From positions 1,906,796 through 1,970,795 of the forward strand of contig CP053450.1 of assembly GCA_013285505.1 (NCBI GenBank): a stretch of 64,000 nucleotides of DNA, in the 5' to 3' direction. Both the position numbers and the translations under genes were made by a program. The stretch is from Planctomycetota bacterium (GTDB lineage Bacteria; Planctomycetota; Phycisphaerae; Phycisphaerales; UBA1924). The notes beneath the pieces were generated by a model. The model worked only from the letters and a program-made list of their open reading frames with translations. It ran no database searches and was not told the origin of the DNA. How positions within the stretch are numbered: position 1 is the first letter of the stretch; each line of letters opens with the position of its first letter. Below, in pieces: positions 27,441-38,233 of the stretch.

Positions 27441-29195
27441 TTAGCAGCCGGCTCCCCAGAGGTTGAGGAAGGCGAGGACGTCGAGGGTGTTGACGGTGCC
27501 GTCTTCGTTGATGTCGGCCTCGGGGTCGCCGGCGGACCAGGCGTTGAGGAAGGCAAGGACGTCGAGCGTGTTGACCTCGCCGTCGCCGTTGAAGTCGGCG
27601 GGGCAGGAGTTGAGGCAGAACTCGAGCTTGGCGATCTTGCGGACACCGGTCTCGGTGAACCAGATGATGTCGTCTGCGCCGACGGTCATGCCGTCCTTAA
27701 GGCCGGCGAAGCTGGTGGGGATGGGGAGGGCGGAGAAGGCCTCGGTGTCGACGTGGAAGACCATGACGTAGCCCTGGTTGCGGGTGCCGACGACGACGTC
27801 GCCGGAGGGGCGGATCCAGAGCGGGCCGCCGGGCTCGTTGTTGACGGGGAACTGGTACTCGGTGATGACGCCTGAGGGGATGTCGAGGACACCGATACCG
27901 GACTCGCTCCAGCGGGAGTAGTAGACCTTGTCGTTGGAGTAGACGCAGAAGGCCGGGCCGCCGCCGGGGGTGATGATGTCGGTGACGGTGCTGTTGGCCA
28001 GCGAGAGTCGGCCGAGGCGGTTGGCGTTGTATTCGGTGAAGTAGACCTCGCCGCGGGTGGTGTCCTCGTGGCCCTGGACGACCCAGCAGTTGGGTGTTGG
28101 CATGATGATGGTCTGGAGAAAGACCTCGTTGACGGGGTCGAACTCGCTGATGCGGTTGTTGGCGTGGTCGGTGACCCAGATGGAGCCGTTGGAGGTCTCG
28201 ACGGGGATGGCCATGGCCGAGGGGCTGTAGGGGGAGGGGTAGTTGGTGAAGGTGCCGGTGCTGCCGTCCACGACGCCGAGGCCGCCGGAGTAGTACATGC
28301 CGGTCCAGACCTTGTTGGACGAGCCGACGATCATGCCGTCGGGGCCCGAGGCGCCCGTGGTGTTGTGGGAGGTGAACTGTTCGAGGAGGGGGTCGAACTC
28401 GACGAGCTGGTTGTTGTTGGGCTCGCTGTACCAGACCATGCCGTCTTCGGCGACGGAGATCTGGTCGGGGAAGCTGCCGGAGACGTTGTACTCGGTGAAG
28501 ACGGGGGTGTCGTCACGCTGGATCATGACGGGGTCGGGCGAGACCTCGGACTCGAGGACCCGGCCGTCGGGGGCGATGATGTCGAGGGTGGAGCGGTCGG
28601 AGTAGCGCCGCTGGTCGGCGCGGACCGCCATGGCCCGGTAGTCGCCGGCCGGCGCGGGGACGAGGTAGTAGGCACGCTCGGCCTCGGCGACGGCGGAGTT
28701 GACGGGGTCGATCGCGGCTACGCGGCCGTCGATCTGGTTGACGATGCCGAGGAGGCCGGACTCGTCTCGGTGGACGAGGATGCGGGCGTCGTGGAGGGGG
28801 GTGCCGGCGTGGACGAGCTCGTACGCGAAGACCTCGTGGTCCTTCCAGGCGAAGCGTTCGGTGAATCGGGGGGTGAAGCCGGCGTAGCCGAGTTCGCCAG
28901 CGGCGAGCGCGAGCCAGGTGCCGACGGACTGGGGGTCGGTGGCGATCGGGCCCGGCTGCGAGGTGGCGGGGGCGGGCGTGATAGGCCAGAGCAGGTAGGG
29001 CAGGTCGGAGAAGACAGTGACCGAATCGAAGGCGATGCCGTTGAGTGTGACGCGGGTGACGACGCGTTTGCTGCCGCTGTAGACGATGCCGTTGAGCGGC
29101 TCGGGGATGTCGGCCGCGGCGACGGCGGGTGCGCCGGCGAAGAGGATGCAGGCGAGCGCGGTGAGGGTGGAGGTGCGGCGGTGGTGGATGGGCAT
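27441..29195 (-). CDS. Secreted Vgb/SMP30-like beta-propeller with GC-type dockerin tail
   Basis: 584 residues. Signal peptide ends AVAAAD. Residues 60-200 form an N-terminal domain with no family I recognise. Residues 240-530 are blades of the virginiamycin-B-lyase type (FPDQISVAEDGMVWYSEPN, GSIWVTDHANNRISEFDP, GDVVVGTRNQGYVMVF). Residues about 532-584 hold two calcium loops (DFNGDGEVNTLD, DINEDGTVNTLD), each followed by VLAFLN, and the protein ends GAGC. Family members that inactivate streptogramins are smaller, so this is more likely a binding protein. CTCCAG-GGAG sequences lie upstream of the ATG. Confidence 0.82.
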   Translation of the reverse strand: MPIHHRRTSTLTALACILFAGAPAVAAADIPEPLNGIVYSGSKRVVTRVTLNGIAFDSVTVFSDLPYLLWPITPAPATSQPGPIATDPQSVGTWLALAAGELGYAGFTPRFTERFAWKDHEVFAYELVHAGTPLHDARILVHRDESGLLGIVNQIDGRVAAIDPVNSAVAEAERAYYLVPAPAGDYRAMAVRADQRRYSDRSTLDIIAPDGRVLESEVSPDPVMIQRDDTPVFTEYNVSGSFPDQISVAEDGMVWYSEPNNNQLVEFDPLLEQFTSHNTTGASGPDGMIVGSSNKVWTGMYYSGGLGVVDGSTGTFTNYPSPYSPSAMAIPVETSNGSIWVTDHANNRISEFDPVNEVFLQTIIMPTPNCWVVQGHEDTTRGEVYFTEYNANRLGRLSLANSTVTDIITPGGGPAFCVYSNDKVYYSRWSESGIGVLDIPSGVITEYQFPVNNEPGGPLWIRPSGDVVVGTRNQGYVMVFHVDTEAFSALPIPTSFAGLKDGMTVGADDIIWFTETGVRKIAKLEFCLNSCPADFNGDGEVNTLDVLAFLNAWSAGDPEADINEDGTVNTLDVLAFLNLWGAGC

Positions 29196-29306
29196 GGGCG
29201 TGCTCCGATCTGGAGGTCGATGAGTGTTGACGCTCCCCGGAGTCTACATGACAACCCGGGTGCCCGAAAGCGGAAATTGTGGTGTGCGCACGGGGCTGGA
29301 GAGGGC

Positions 29307-29664
29307 TTAGTTGCCGTTGGCTCTGATGACGTTGCCCCATTCGGTCGCGGCTGAGCGTGTTGTCAACGCGGAGCAGCGCCCAGCCGGGGATGCCGGCGAC
29401 GGAGCCGTGGGCGAAATCGACGATCAGGTACTCGATCTCGCCGGTGTCGTGGATCCGGTAGAGGCGGTTGTCCCCCGCGAGGTACTGCACGGGCGCAGTC
29501 CCGGATGCGTGCGGGATCGTTTCCGGGGCCGGGCGGGGGGCTTCGCTTCCGATGCCGAGGCCGACGAGGAGGCCGAGAGCCCCGGCCAGGGCGGTGATGA
29601 CGACGCGCTGGCGAGCGATGGTGCGGGCGGCGGGCGTGTCTGGTATCGAAGTAAGAAATTGCAT
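29307..29664 (-). CDS. Small membrane-anchored hypothetical protein (one frameshift)
   Basis: Repaired length 118 residues. One membrane helix at about 20-42 (VVITALAGALGLLVGLGIG), then a small exposed domain: YLAGDNRLYRIHDTGEIEYL, VDFAHGSVAGIPGWALLRVD. A surplus base near 29349 (CAGCCGCGACC for CAGCGCGACC) moves the frame; the other frame ends ATEWGNVIRANGN. The 358-bp span is one over a multiple of three. Not recognised. Confidence 0.6.
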
Positions 29665-29777
29665 GTTGCCTCCGGTGTTTGGTGTTGGGGTCGAGCCTGG
29701 CTGTTGGTACTCTACCGGAGGGACCGAGCGGGGTTGCTCGGGGACATTGTTCGATATGTTGACAGGAGGAGATTGTC

Positions 29778-30374
29778 ATGGTCAGGGACAGACTCGTGTT
29801 GGTCGGTCTGCTCGTCGGGAGCGCCGGGGCGGCGATGGCGCAGGGGACGGTCGCGTATGCCTGGAGCATCAACGACTCGGGCGGGAGCGACTTTCTGTAC
29901 AGCGGCGAACCGGTGCTGAACTTCAAGCTGTACGCGATCATGGATCCGGAGCGGGTCGGCTTTGCAGGGTCGATCTTCGAGATTCGTGGCGGGCACGAGT
30001 TTGACACCGCTGGGACGATCACGCGTCATGAGAACCTGTTGGGCGATCTATCGGGTGACGGGCAGTTGCAGGGCAACAACGACATCCTGGGGATCGAAGC
30101 GTTCCAGCTGCCGCCGCTGTTCAATTCGGGCTTCATCGACGACAACCCGGTAGTGATTTACGAGTTCGACTGGGAGGTGACTCACAACTTCACGAGAATC
30201 AGTGTGTCGTCGGCGAATCACCAGAGCAGCAATGTGTACACGAGCGACAGCGGCATGAGCGTGGAGTATGACTCGGTGACGACGACCGCGCGGGTGTTCA
30301 TTCCCGCGCCGGCGACGTGGATGCTGGGGCTTGCGGGTCTGGGCTGGGGTGCCCGTCGCCGCCGCGCGGAGTAG
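29778..30374 (+). CDS. PEP-CTERM exported protein
   Basis: 198 residues, intact. AGGAGGAGA (29763-29771) gives a strong start. Signal peptide ends AMAQ. The body is beta-rich, with no recognised domain; GDLSGDGQLQGNND resembles a calcium loop. The C-terminus is a clear sorting signal: PAPATW, hydrophobic MLGLAGLGWGA, RRRR. Likely processed by an exosortase and exposed on the cell surface. Confidence 0.82.
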   Translation: MVRDRLVLVGLLVGSAGAAMAQGTVAYAWSINDSGGSDFLYSGEPVLNFKLYAIMDPERVGFAGSIFEIRGGHEFDTAGTITRHENLLGDLSGDGQLQGNNDILGIEAFQLPPLFNSGFIDDNPVVIYEFDWEVTHNFTRISVSSANHQSSNVYTSDSGMSVEYDSVTTTARVFIPAPATWMLGLAGLGWGARRRRAE

Positions 30375-30485
30375 CCGCGGGGCGGATTTCGGTGTGCTGC
30401 CTGTGCGGGACCGCCCGGCTACGCTTCCCTCGGAGCGTGGTTCTGCGGGGTGTGTACCCGGCGGGAACGAGCATCGGAGGCGTAC

Positions 30486-31928
30486 GTGCAGGCAGGATCG
30501 AGAGACGGAAGCGGGCCGGTTTGGCATCGGGAGGACGGCGCGGCGGGTGCCGTCGTCGACGGTGATGTGCTGGAGCTGGCGTCCGAGCTGGCCCGGCGGT
30601 TGATGGCGCGGGACGACGAGCCCACGCGGCTGCCGGAGCCGGCGGAACTGGAGGCTGCGCTTGACCTGCGGCCGCCGACCGAGCCGAGGCCGCTGGGCGA
30701 GGTGGCCGATCGGCTGGGGCGGTTGCTGGAGTTCACGCCGAGCACGTCGGGGCGTCGGTTCTTCAACCAGTTGTTTGCGGGTCGGGACGAGGCGGCGCTG
30801 CTGGGGGAGCTGGTCGCGGTGATCGCGAACACCTCGCCGTACACCTACAAGGCGGCGGGGGCGCAGGTGCTGGCCGAGCGGGCGTTGATCGCGCACATGG
30901 GGCGCAAGGTGGGCTGGGAGCCCTGCGGCGGGTTGTTTACGCCCGGGGGTTCGCTGTCCAATTTCGCGGCGATGGTCGTGGCGCGGAACGAGCGGCTCGA
31001 GGGTGTGCGGGAGACGGGGCTGGACGGTCGTCCGGCGGCGATGTACATCTCGGCCGAGGCGCACTACTCACTGCCTAAGAACGCGGGCATGCTGGGCATC
31101 GGTCGGCGGAACGTGCGGTCGGTGAAGACCGACGGCGAGGGGAGGATGCTGGCTTCTGCGCTCCAGGAAGCGATACGGCGGGACATCGACGCGGGGGTGG
31201 TCCCGCTGATGGTGGTCGCGACGTCGGGCACGACGGTGCAGGGGGCGTTTGACCCGCTCGATGCGCTGGCGGAAGTGACGCGGGCGCATGGGGTGTGGCT
31301 GCACGTGGACGGGGCGTACGGCGGGACGCTGCTGCTGTCGGAGGAGCACCGTCATCTGCTGCGCGGGGCCGAGCTGGCCGATTCGTTCACGTGGGATGCG
31401 CACAAGATGATGGGTGTGCCGCTGACGTGTTCGGTGGCGTTGTTCCGCGACCCGGAGATGCCGCACAAGCACTTTGACGAGACGGCGACGTATCTGTTCC
31501 AGCGGGACGACGCGACGTACAACCCCGGTCGGAGTTCGTTGCAGTGCGGCCGGCGGAATGACGCGTTGAAGCTGTGGACGGCGTGGCAGCGTCACGGGGA
31601 CGCCGGGTATGCGCGGCGGATCGAGCGGCAGTTTGCGTTGGCGGCCTACGCCCGGTCGGTGATTGAGGCGGAGCCCCGGTTTACGCTGGTGAAGCGGCCG
31701 CAGTCGATAAACCTGTGCTTTACGATCGATGGGGTGGACGCCAAGGAGGTCTGCCACGTGATGGACCGGGCGGGGCGGGCCCGGGTCAGCCACGGGACGG
31801 TGGACGGGGTCTCGACGGTGCGGCTGGTGTGCCTGAATCCGGATCTGCGTGAGGCGGATTTCGACGAGTTCTTCGACCATGTGCGGTGGGCGGCGGACCG
31901 GCTGTTGGCGGGCTCGCCCGAGGGCTAG
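30486..31928 (+). CDS. PLP-dependent group II decarboxylase
   Basis: 480 residues. Decarboxylates an amino acid; the family includes glutamate, aspartate, diaminobutyrate, sulfinoalanine and aromatic L-amino acid decarboxylases. TPGGSLSNFAAM binds the cofactor phosphate, HVDGAYGG holds the cofactor Asp, and WDAHKMMGVPL carries the Schiff-base Lys307; SLQCGRRNDALKLW is typical of glutamate/cysteine-sulfinate types. The GTG is chosen because CGGAGG lies 5 nt upstream; another GTG 36 bp earlier lacks this. Substrate not assignable. Confidence 0.88.
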   Translation: MQAGSRDGSGPVWHREDGAAGAVVDGDVLELASELARRLMARDDEPTRLPEPAELEAALDLRPPTEPRPLGEVADRLGRLLEFTPSTSGRRFFNQLFAGRDEAALLGELVAVIANTSPYTYKAAGAQVLAERALIAHMGRKVGWEPCGGLFTPGGSLSNFAAMVVARNERLEGVRETGLDGRPAAMYISAEAHYSLPKNAGMLGIGRRNVRSVKTDGEGRMLASALQEAIRRDIDAGVVPLMVVATSGTTVQGAFDPLDALAEVTRAHGVWLHVDGAYGGTLLLSEEHRHLLRGAELADSFTWDAHKMMGVPLTCSVALFRDPEMPHKHFDETATYLFQRDDATYNPGRSSLQCGRRNDALKLWTAWQRHGDAGYARRIERQFALAAYARSVIEAEPRFTLVKRPQSINLCFTIDGVDAKEVCHVMDRAGRARVSHGTVDGVSTVRLVCLNPDLREADFDEFFDHVRWAADRLLAGSPEG

Positions 31929-32109
31929 GGCGCTGGTCGCGTGGTCTGGACAGGGGCCGCGGTTGGGGGGCGGGTTGGGTCCGAGCCTGTGCCCGGGGCC
32001 GGCGTTGTTGGGGGCGTGAATCGGCGGAGCGTGGAATCCGAATAGTCTGTCGGGGCCGGGTTGTACACTGCGCGGGCGGCGGCATTTCGCCCCGGGGAGG
32101 GATCCACCG

Positions 32110-33054
32110 ATGACGGAACAGGCTGCGGGGAGTTCGGGCAAGAGCTTTTTGATCTTTCTTGCCAGTCTGGTGGTGCTTGTGGGGACGGGGATCGGGCTGG
32201 GTTCGGTGCTCTTTGGCCCCAAGGCCGCGAGGGCGTACGACCGCTCGACGCCCGATGCGGTGCTCGAGGCGGCCAAGCAGATGGTGCTCAACAACGAGGC
32301 GGAGCGGCTGACCGAACTGCTGTACGTGGATGTGCCGGAGATGGAGGGTGTGTACCAGCGGCTCGGCTCGGTGCTCGGGCACCTGCAAGACCTGGCGGTC
32401 GCGATCAACGAGCGGTTCCCGGAAGAGGTCGCGGCGATGCGGGCCAAGGCGGAGGAGGAGGCCAAGGCCGGGCGAGGTGTAGGGCTGTTGCAGCAGCTGG
32501 GCTCGACGGTGTCGTCTGGTCGTTCGCGGCGCGGGCCGCCCGCGGCGGACGATGAGAACCGCTGGAACGGCGTGCTGCAGACGATCGCTTCGGATCCGTA
32601 TTCGTGGCTGACGGAGGCGGAGGGCCGCCTGAGTTATGCGTGGATCGACGACGAGCGGGTGGCGGTGTTGTGGGATGAGAAGCCGGTGTTCCCGCCGTTC
32701 GGGCTGGTGATGCAGCAGGACCGGGGGCAGTGGACGGTGGTGCTGCCGCTGAAGAGCATCCCGATGGCGTCGCGGTTCTTGCCGCAGACTCCGGACGAGC
32801 ACGCGATCTGGGGCGCGGTGTTTCAGGCCGTCGACAACGTGGTGATCGATCTGGAGCGGGACGTGCGTGAGGGGCGGCTGACGTCTCTGGAATCGCTGAG
32901 CCGGGCGACGGGGCAGAAGGCTGCGCCGGTGATGGCGGGGGTGATGATCGCGTACGGCAAGGCGTTGGAGGAGCGTCGGCGTCGGGAGCGTGCGGCGCGG
33001 GAGGCCGCGACGAAGCCGGAGTCGGACGCGCCGGAGGACTCGGGCGGGGGGTAG
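32110..33054 (+). CDS. Membrane-anchored hypothetical protein
   Basis: 314 residues. GGGGAGGG lies just upstream of the start. One N-terminal membrane helix (FLIFLASLVVLVGTGIGLGS), so an N-in anchored protein. The rest is a helical domain (STPDAVLEAAKQMVLNNEAE, HLQDLAVAINERFPEEV) and a compact alpha/beta region (WTVVLPLKSIP), with a charged Arg/Glu-rich end. It ends 24 bp before the lptD stop on the other strand. Not recognised. Confidence 0.65.
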   Translation: MTEQAAGSSGKSFLIFLASLVVLVGTGIGLGSVLFGPKAARAYDRSTPDAVLEAAKQMVLNNEAERLTELLYVDVPEMEGVYQRLGSVLGHLQDLAVAINERFPEEVAAMRAKAEEEAKAGRGVGLLQQLGSTVSSGRSRRGPPAADDENRWNGVLQTIASDPYSWLTEAEGRLSYAWIDDERVAVLWDEKPVFPPFGLVMQQDRGQWTVVLPLKSIPMASRFLPQTPDEHAIWGAVFQAVDNVVIDLERDVREGRLTSLESLSRATGQKAAPVMAGVMIAYGKALEERRRRERAAREAATKPESDAPEDSGGG

Positions 33055-33078
33055 GTTTCTGCGGGTGCGGGGTTGCGT

Positions 33079-36000
33079 TCAGCCGCCGAAGGACGCGCCC
33101 CGGTCGCTGGAGCCGCGTCCGGAGCGGATGCCCAGGCCGCCGCCGAGGCCTCGGGGCGAGAGGATGAACCCGAATGAGGTCTCGTCGTTGATGTTGTTGA
33201 AGCTGAAGGCGAGTCCGACGGTGAGGTTCGGGTAAGAGCGGGTGAGCGTGGCGTTGATCCGTTCGAAATCGTCGAGCGCGGTGTCGTAGTTCGTCGCGAA
33301 CGTGACGCGGTATTTGTCGGTGACGTCGTACTGCAGGTTGTAGAACACGATGGTGGAGTCGAGAGCGTTGACGAAGCGCTGACCGACGCTGGAGCGCAGG
33401 CCGTAGCCGTGGTCGACGAGCAGGCCGACGGCGGAGTAGGCGGGCTGGTGTGTCTCCTCGACGTCGTAGATGACGCGTCCGGTGAGGCCGACGGGTCCGG
33501 AGACCTGCCAGAGCATCTCGGCGTCGATGAACTCGCCAACGCTGGAGAGCTCGGGTCGGTCGTCGAAGTAGCGTCCGATGGGGCTGTCGCGGTCGGCGTC
33601 GCCGGAGGCCCAGACGTATTCGGTGCGGAGCTTGAGCACGTCGACGTTGGTCCAGCGGCCGGGGCCGCCGCGTTTGGTCTGCCAGGTCTGGTCGATGCCG
33701 ACGCGGACGATCGAGCCCTCGGCGATCGATTCGACGGCCTCGTCGTAGACGGGCAGGTCGATGCGGTCGACGGTGGTGCCGGCGTGCCAGAGGGTGACGC
33801 CGGGCTCGATGATGTGGCGGACGCGGTGGAGGTCGAAGAACGCGCTGTCGATGGAGTTGTTGACGTGCTGCAGGGTGGTGGACAGCCTGACGCCCGCGGC
33901 ACCCCAGAGGCGGGCGCTGTCGGACTCTTCGGGAGAGAACTCCTCGAAGTCGGTGTCGTAGGCGGTGGCGCGGCCGACGAGGAAGGGGTTGATCCGGACA
34001 GGCCCGGCGTCGAGCACCGCCGAGAGCTCCTGCCGCGTGTCGAAGCGGGAGATCGTGTCTTCGGAGAGGCCCTGGGCGCGGAGGGCGTCGGCGATGGACT
34101 CGGTGGGATCGATGCCGAACGCGGCCTGCGAGAGGCGTTGGTTGCGGAAGCCGAGCTCGCGGGCGGCGGGGTCGTGGAAGTTGAAGGCGAGCTGGCCGGC
34201 GCGGTATTCGCTGTTGAGTGTGATGGCACCGGGGGAGATGTTGGCGGTGAGGTCGTCGAGGGTGCGGACGTAGGAGAGCTCGGGGAGCTTGTCGACCGAG
34301 TAGCCGCGGCTCTCGAGCAGGTAGTAGTTGGCGATGAAGTCGTTGAGGTCGGCCTTGGCTTCGAGGGCGAGCTGGGAGTTGGCGTCGGTGCGTTCGAGAC
34401 GGGCGCGGGTGGTGAATTCGCGGTATTCCTCGGCGAGGTCGGGGAAGAGGGCGGAGATGAGCCGAGGGTCGGAGGCGTAGGAGAGCTCGGTGGTGAGCGA
34501 CCAGAGCTCGTTGAGTTGCCAGCGGTTGTCGGCGAGGAGGAGGCTTCTTGTCTCGCCGTCGACCTCGATCTTGCGGCTGCCGGGGGTGAGGTCGGTGCCG
34601 GTGTCGTTGAACATCAGGTAGGCGAAGACGCCGCCGCGCATGCGGTCGGTCTTCCAGGACGTGTCGGTGCCGATGGCCCAGCCTCGGACGTTGTAGTAGT
34701 CGAGGAGGAAGGCGCTGTCGAGGCCCTCGGGGCGTTCCATGCCGAGCAGCGTGTAGACGTCCCAGGAGGACTTCCAGACCTGCCCGGTGCGGGACCCGCC
34801 GCCATACTCAAAGTCGCGGAGCGGGAAGCGGTCCGGGTCTCCGTCCCATCGGGGGAAGTAAAAGAAGGGGACGGAACCGGCTCGCAGCGTCATGTCGTGC
34901 GCGTCGACGTTGTTCCCCGTGCTTCCGTCGCTGCGTGTGTAGCGGTCGATGGTGACCGACTGTGCGCCGATGGAGAGGTGCGGGCGTGCGAAGCGGGTGT
35001 TGGCGACGGTGGCCTGCTCGGCGACGAACTGGCGGTTGGATTCCTGCCGCAGGGCTTTGGCGCGGACGTAGAGCGGCATTTTCATGCGCTGGTCGTAGGT
35101 CCAGAAGACCGCGTCCACGACCATGGCGCGGTCGTTCTGGACGTCGTAGTAGATGCGCGGGCCGCGGACGGTGTAGTCGCCGTCGCTGGCGCTGACATCG
35201 CCCTCGAGGTAGATGCCGCGGATGTCCTCTGACTTAAAATTGGAGAGTTCGGCGATGGTGCCGTCGGAGAGGAAGACGACAGCGCGCTGGGCGGACATCT
35301 GGAGGCGGCGTTTGGATTTGGTGTCACGATAGAGGACGCCCACGCCGTCGGTGAGCAGGAGCGAGCGGCCGGACTCGCCGGTGACAATCGCGATCTGGCC
35401 GGCGTCGAAGGTGATGACCCCGTCTCGGGCGAAGATGTCGTCGCCGGGGTCGGCGAGCGTGGGAGGGCGTTCGAGGAGGGTGCTCTCGGGCTGGGGGAGC
35501 CGCGTAGCGGCCGGGGGGTGCCGGCACCGGTCTCCGGCGGGAGGGCCGCGGGCTCGACATCGTCGAGAGCGACGGGAGCACCGAGCAGCAGTTCGCGGAG
35601 GTAGCGGGTGAACTCGCGTTCGCTCTCGCGGAGGAAGGCGTCGCGCGGGCGGCCCTGTTCTGTGAGGTCGGCGGAGAGCTGGACGGGGCGGGCGGACATC
35701 ACGACGCCATCGACGCTGAGGCGGCGGGCCTGGAGTGAGGAACCGGCGTCGGCGGCGATGGAGCCGACCGAGTCGAAATAGGCATAAACCTGGTAGGTCT
35801 GGGCGTCGCCGGGGTTGCCGGGGAGCTTCTCGAGCCAGACGACGGCGCGGTCGGCTTGGAGACGCGTGCCGCCGAGGGTGACGGCGACGTCGCCGTCGAG
35901 CATGAGGCGCTGGGTGACCGAGTCGCCGTCCTGCTCGATCCAGACGCGGGCCTTGTTGGCGGCGAACTCGACGACGCCGGCGACCGGGGCCAGTGGAAGC

Positions 36001-36214
36001 CTCAGGCCAGCGAAGGTGCGTCCGGTGATGTCGAGCGGGTCGAGGGTGTCGGCGGGTTGGGCGAGGGCGGCGGCGGTGAGTGCTTGGGCGAGTGCGGGGG
36101 CGTCGGGCTGTGCGGCGGCGGTGCCCGCAAAGAGGGCCAGCCCGGCCGCGGAGCGGGCCGCGTTGCGGGCCCAGCGGGCAAGGTGGCGGGTTTGGGGGGC
36201 TGGCGCGGCGGCAT
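33079..36214 (-). CDS. lptD: LptD/OstA-like outer membrane assembly protein (two frameshifts)
   Basis: Repaired length 1045 residues. Signal peptide (RHLARWARNAARSAAGLAL, cleaved near TAAAQ) is reached from ATG 36214 only if one C is restored in the C6 run near 36197. A second missing C near 35515 separates VEPAALPPETG from TRLPQPES. The N-terminal half contains OstA-type beta repeats (MLDGDVAVTLGGTRLQADRA, YLEGDVSASDGDYTVRG). The C-terminal 700 residues form an outer membrane barrel (FPRWDGDPDRFPLRD, IEPGVTLWHAG). In other bacteria LptD inserts lipopolysaccharide. It may do the same here or handle another glycolipid. Confidence 0.8.
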
Positions 36215-36256
36215 GGAGCGGCAGTGTACCGCTTCGGTCCCGCGGTGTCGGCGTGA

Positions 36257-37531
36257 TCAGGTCCAGGTGTTGACGGTGTCGTCCTGATTGCCGGCGGCTT
36301 TGACCTCGCCGGGCGCGTGGTGGTCGGTGCGCCAGCTCTCGGGGTAGTGCGGGTCGTCGATATCGAGGGCGAATTTGGTAGGGAAGAGGGGGCGGAAGGT
36401 GTCGCACATGACGGCGAGTTCGTCGGTCTTCTCTTTGCCGAGGGAGGCCTCGACCGTGCCGGGGTGCGGGCCGTGGGCGATGCCCTGGGGGTGGAGGCTG
36501 ATGGAGCCGGAGACGATGCCGCGGCGGGCCTTGTAGTTGCCCTCGACGTAGTAGAGGACCTCGTCGGAGTCGAGGTTTGAGTGGTTGTAGGGAACGGGGA
36601 TGGCGAGGGGGTGGAAGTCGAGGAGGCGGGGGCAGAAGGAGCAGATGACGAAGTTGTGGGCCTCAAAGGTCTGGTGGATGGGCGGCGGCATGTGGGTCTT
36701 GCCGACGATCGGGGCGAAGCTGTCGATGTTGAAGCAGTAGGGGTAGTAGCAGCCGTCCCAGCCGACGACGTCGAGCGGGTGGTAGGGGTAGATGTAGCTG
36801 TGGACGCTGTCGCGGGCCTTGATCCGGACCTCGTAGTCGCCCTTCTCGTCGAAGACGAGCGGCATCTGCGGGATGCGGAAGTCGCGTTCGCAGTAGGGGG
36901 CGTGCTCGAGGAACTGGCCGTTGGCCTTGGAGACGTACCGCGGCGGGGGCCCGTAGTGGGAGGTGTTCATCGTCTCGAAGCAGAGGAACTTGCCGAGGGG
37001 CATCTGCTCGCGGGTGACACCCTCGGGGCGGTCTGCGTCGGCGAGTTCGTTGAAGACGATCTTGTAGATGATGCCCTTGGGCAGGACGACGTAGTCCTTC
37101 TTGCCGAAGGTGAGCGTGCCGAACTGGGTGTGGATGGTGCCGGAGCCGTAGTGGAAGAAGAGCAGGTCGTCACCCTGGCCGTTTTTGTAGTGGTAGAGCA
37201 TCTGCTCGGCGGGCTGGCAGATGGACATCTCGACGTCGTTGTTGCCGAGGATGACCTTGCGGCCGGTGACGGCGTCGCCCTCGGCGTGCAGGGGGTTGGT
37301 GTTGAGGTGGCGCATGCGCATCACGCTCTGCTCGACGTACTCGACCTTGGTGGAGTAGAGGTTCTTCCAGCCAGAGACCTGGGTCGGCGGGTGGATGTGG
37401 TAGAGCGTGCTGGTGGGGCCGACGAAGCCTTCGGTGCCGAAGACTTCTTCGGAATAGAGCGCCCCGTCGGGCCGGCGGAACTGGATGTGGCGGGTGGGAG
37501 GGATCTCGCCAAGCGTGGTGTAGTACGGCAT
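36257..37531 (-). CDS. hmgA: Homogentisate 1,2-dioxygenase family protein
   Basis: Opens the ring of homogentisate with Fe(II) and O2 in tyrosine and phenylalanine breakdown. 424 residues, intact. Cupin landmarks: LYHYKNGQGDDLLFFHYGSG, YIYPYHPLDVVGWDGCYYPY, YNHSNLDSDEVLYYVEGNY and the metal-site motif HGPHPGTVEASLG. A GAGGACC ribosome site precedes the ATG. No maleylacetoacetate isomerase or fumarylacetoacetase is adjacent, so the pathway is split or the substrate differs. Confidence 0.88.
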   Translation of the reverse strand: MPYYTTLGEIPPTRHIQFRRPDGALYSEEVFGTEGFVGPTSTLYHIHPPTQVSGWKNLYSTKVEYVEQSVMRMRHLNTNPLHAEGDAVTGRKVILGNNDVEMSICQPAEQMLYHYKNGQGDDLLFFHYGSGTIHTQFGTLTFGKKDYVVLPKGIIYKIVFNELADADRPEGVTREQMPLGKFLCFETMNTSHYGPPPRYVSKANGQFLEHAPYCERDFRIPQMPLVFDEKGDYEVRIKARDSVHSYIYPYHPLDVVGWDGCYYPYCFNIDSFAPIVGKTHMPPPIHQTFEAHNFVICSFCPRLLDFHPLAIPVPYNHSNLDSDEVLYYVEGNYKARRGIVSGSISLHPQGIAHGPHPGTVEASLGKEKTDELAVMCDTFRPLFPTKFALDIDDPHYPESWRTDHHAPGEVKAAGNQDDTVNTWT

Positions 37532-37686
37532 CGGTCGCGGTCCTCGTTCTTCCCCCGCTCGCGGGCTCGCGGGCCGCGATCGCGGCCGCGGCGGGTGGCG
37601 GGGGAGGGGGTTCAACGTAGTGTATGGGGTCGGGAACCGGCGGGGTGCGTCGCCGCCGGGCCACGGTCGGCTGCTACGCTCGCGGC

Positions 37687-38233
37687 ATGGCAAGTCTGTC
37701 CCACATCGCCCCCCTCCGCGGCATCAACGTCGGTGGCAAGAACCGCCTCGCGATGGAAGACCTGCGCGGCCTGGTCGAGGAGGCCGGCGGGAAGTCACCG
37801 CGGACGTATATCCAGAGCGGGAATGTCGTCTTCGGGGCGTCCGCGGCCGCGGCCAAGCGGGTGCCCGGCGTGCTGCAGGGCGCTCCTGGCCGAGCGGTTC
37901 GGCATCGCGTCACCGGTGGTGGTGCGTTCGGCGAAGGAGATGGCGGCGGTGGCGGGTGGCGTGCCGTTTTCGGGGAAGCGGGCGGACCCGGCGTCGCTGC
38001 ACGTGATGTTCCTCGCGGACAAGCCCGGCAAGGCCGCGGCCGGTGCGCTCGATCCTGACCGCTCGCCGGGTGATGCGTTCGCGCTGGTCGGGCGCGAGGT
38101 CTATCTGCACCTCCCCAACGGCGTGGCGCGGACGAAGCTGACGAACGCCTATTTCGACTCGACGCTGGGGACGGTGAGCACCGGGCGGAACTGGCGGACC
38201 GTGCAGAAGCTGCTGGACATGTTCGAGGGATAA
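37687..38233 (+). CDS. DUF1697 family protein (one frameshift)
   Basis: Repaired length 181 residues. IAPLRGINVGGKNRLAMEDL and YIQSGNVVF are diagnostic of DUF1697, a small family of unknown function. A surplus G near 37879 (CAGGGCGCTC for CAGGCGCTC) shifts to LLAERFGIASPVVVRS and continues to TKLTNAYFDSTLG and WRTVQKLLDM. The span is one over a multiple of three. No Shine-Dalgarno; TACGCT lies 6 nt before the ATG. Confidence 0.82.
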
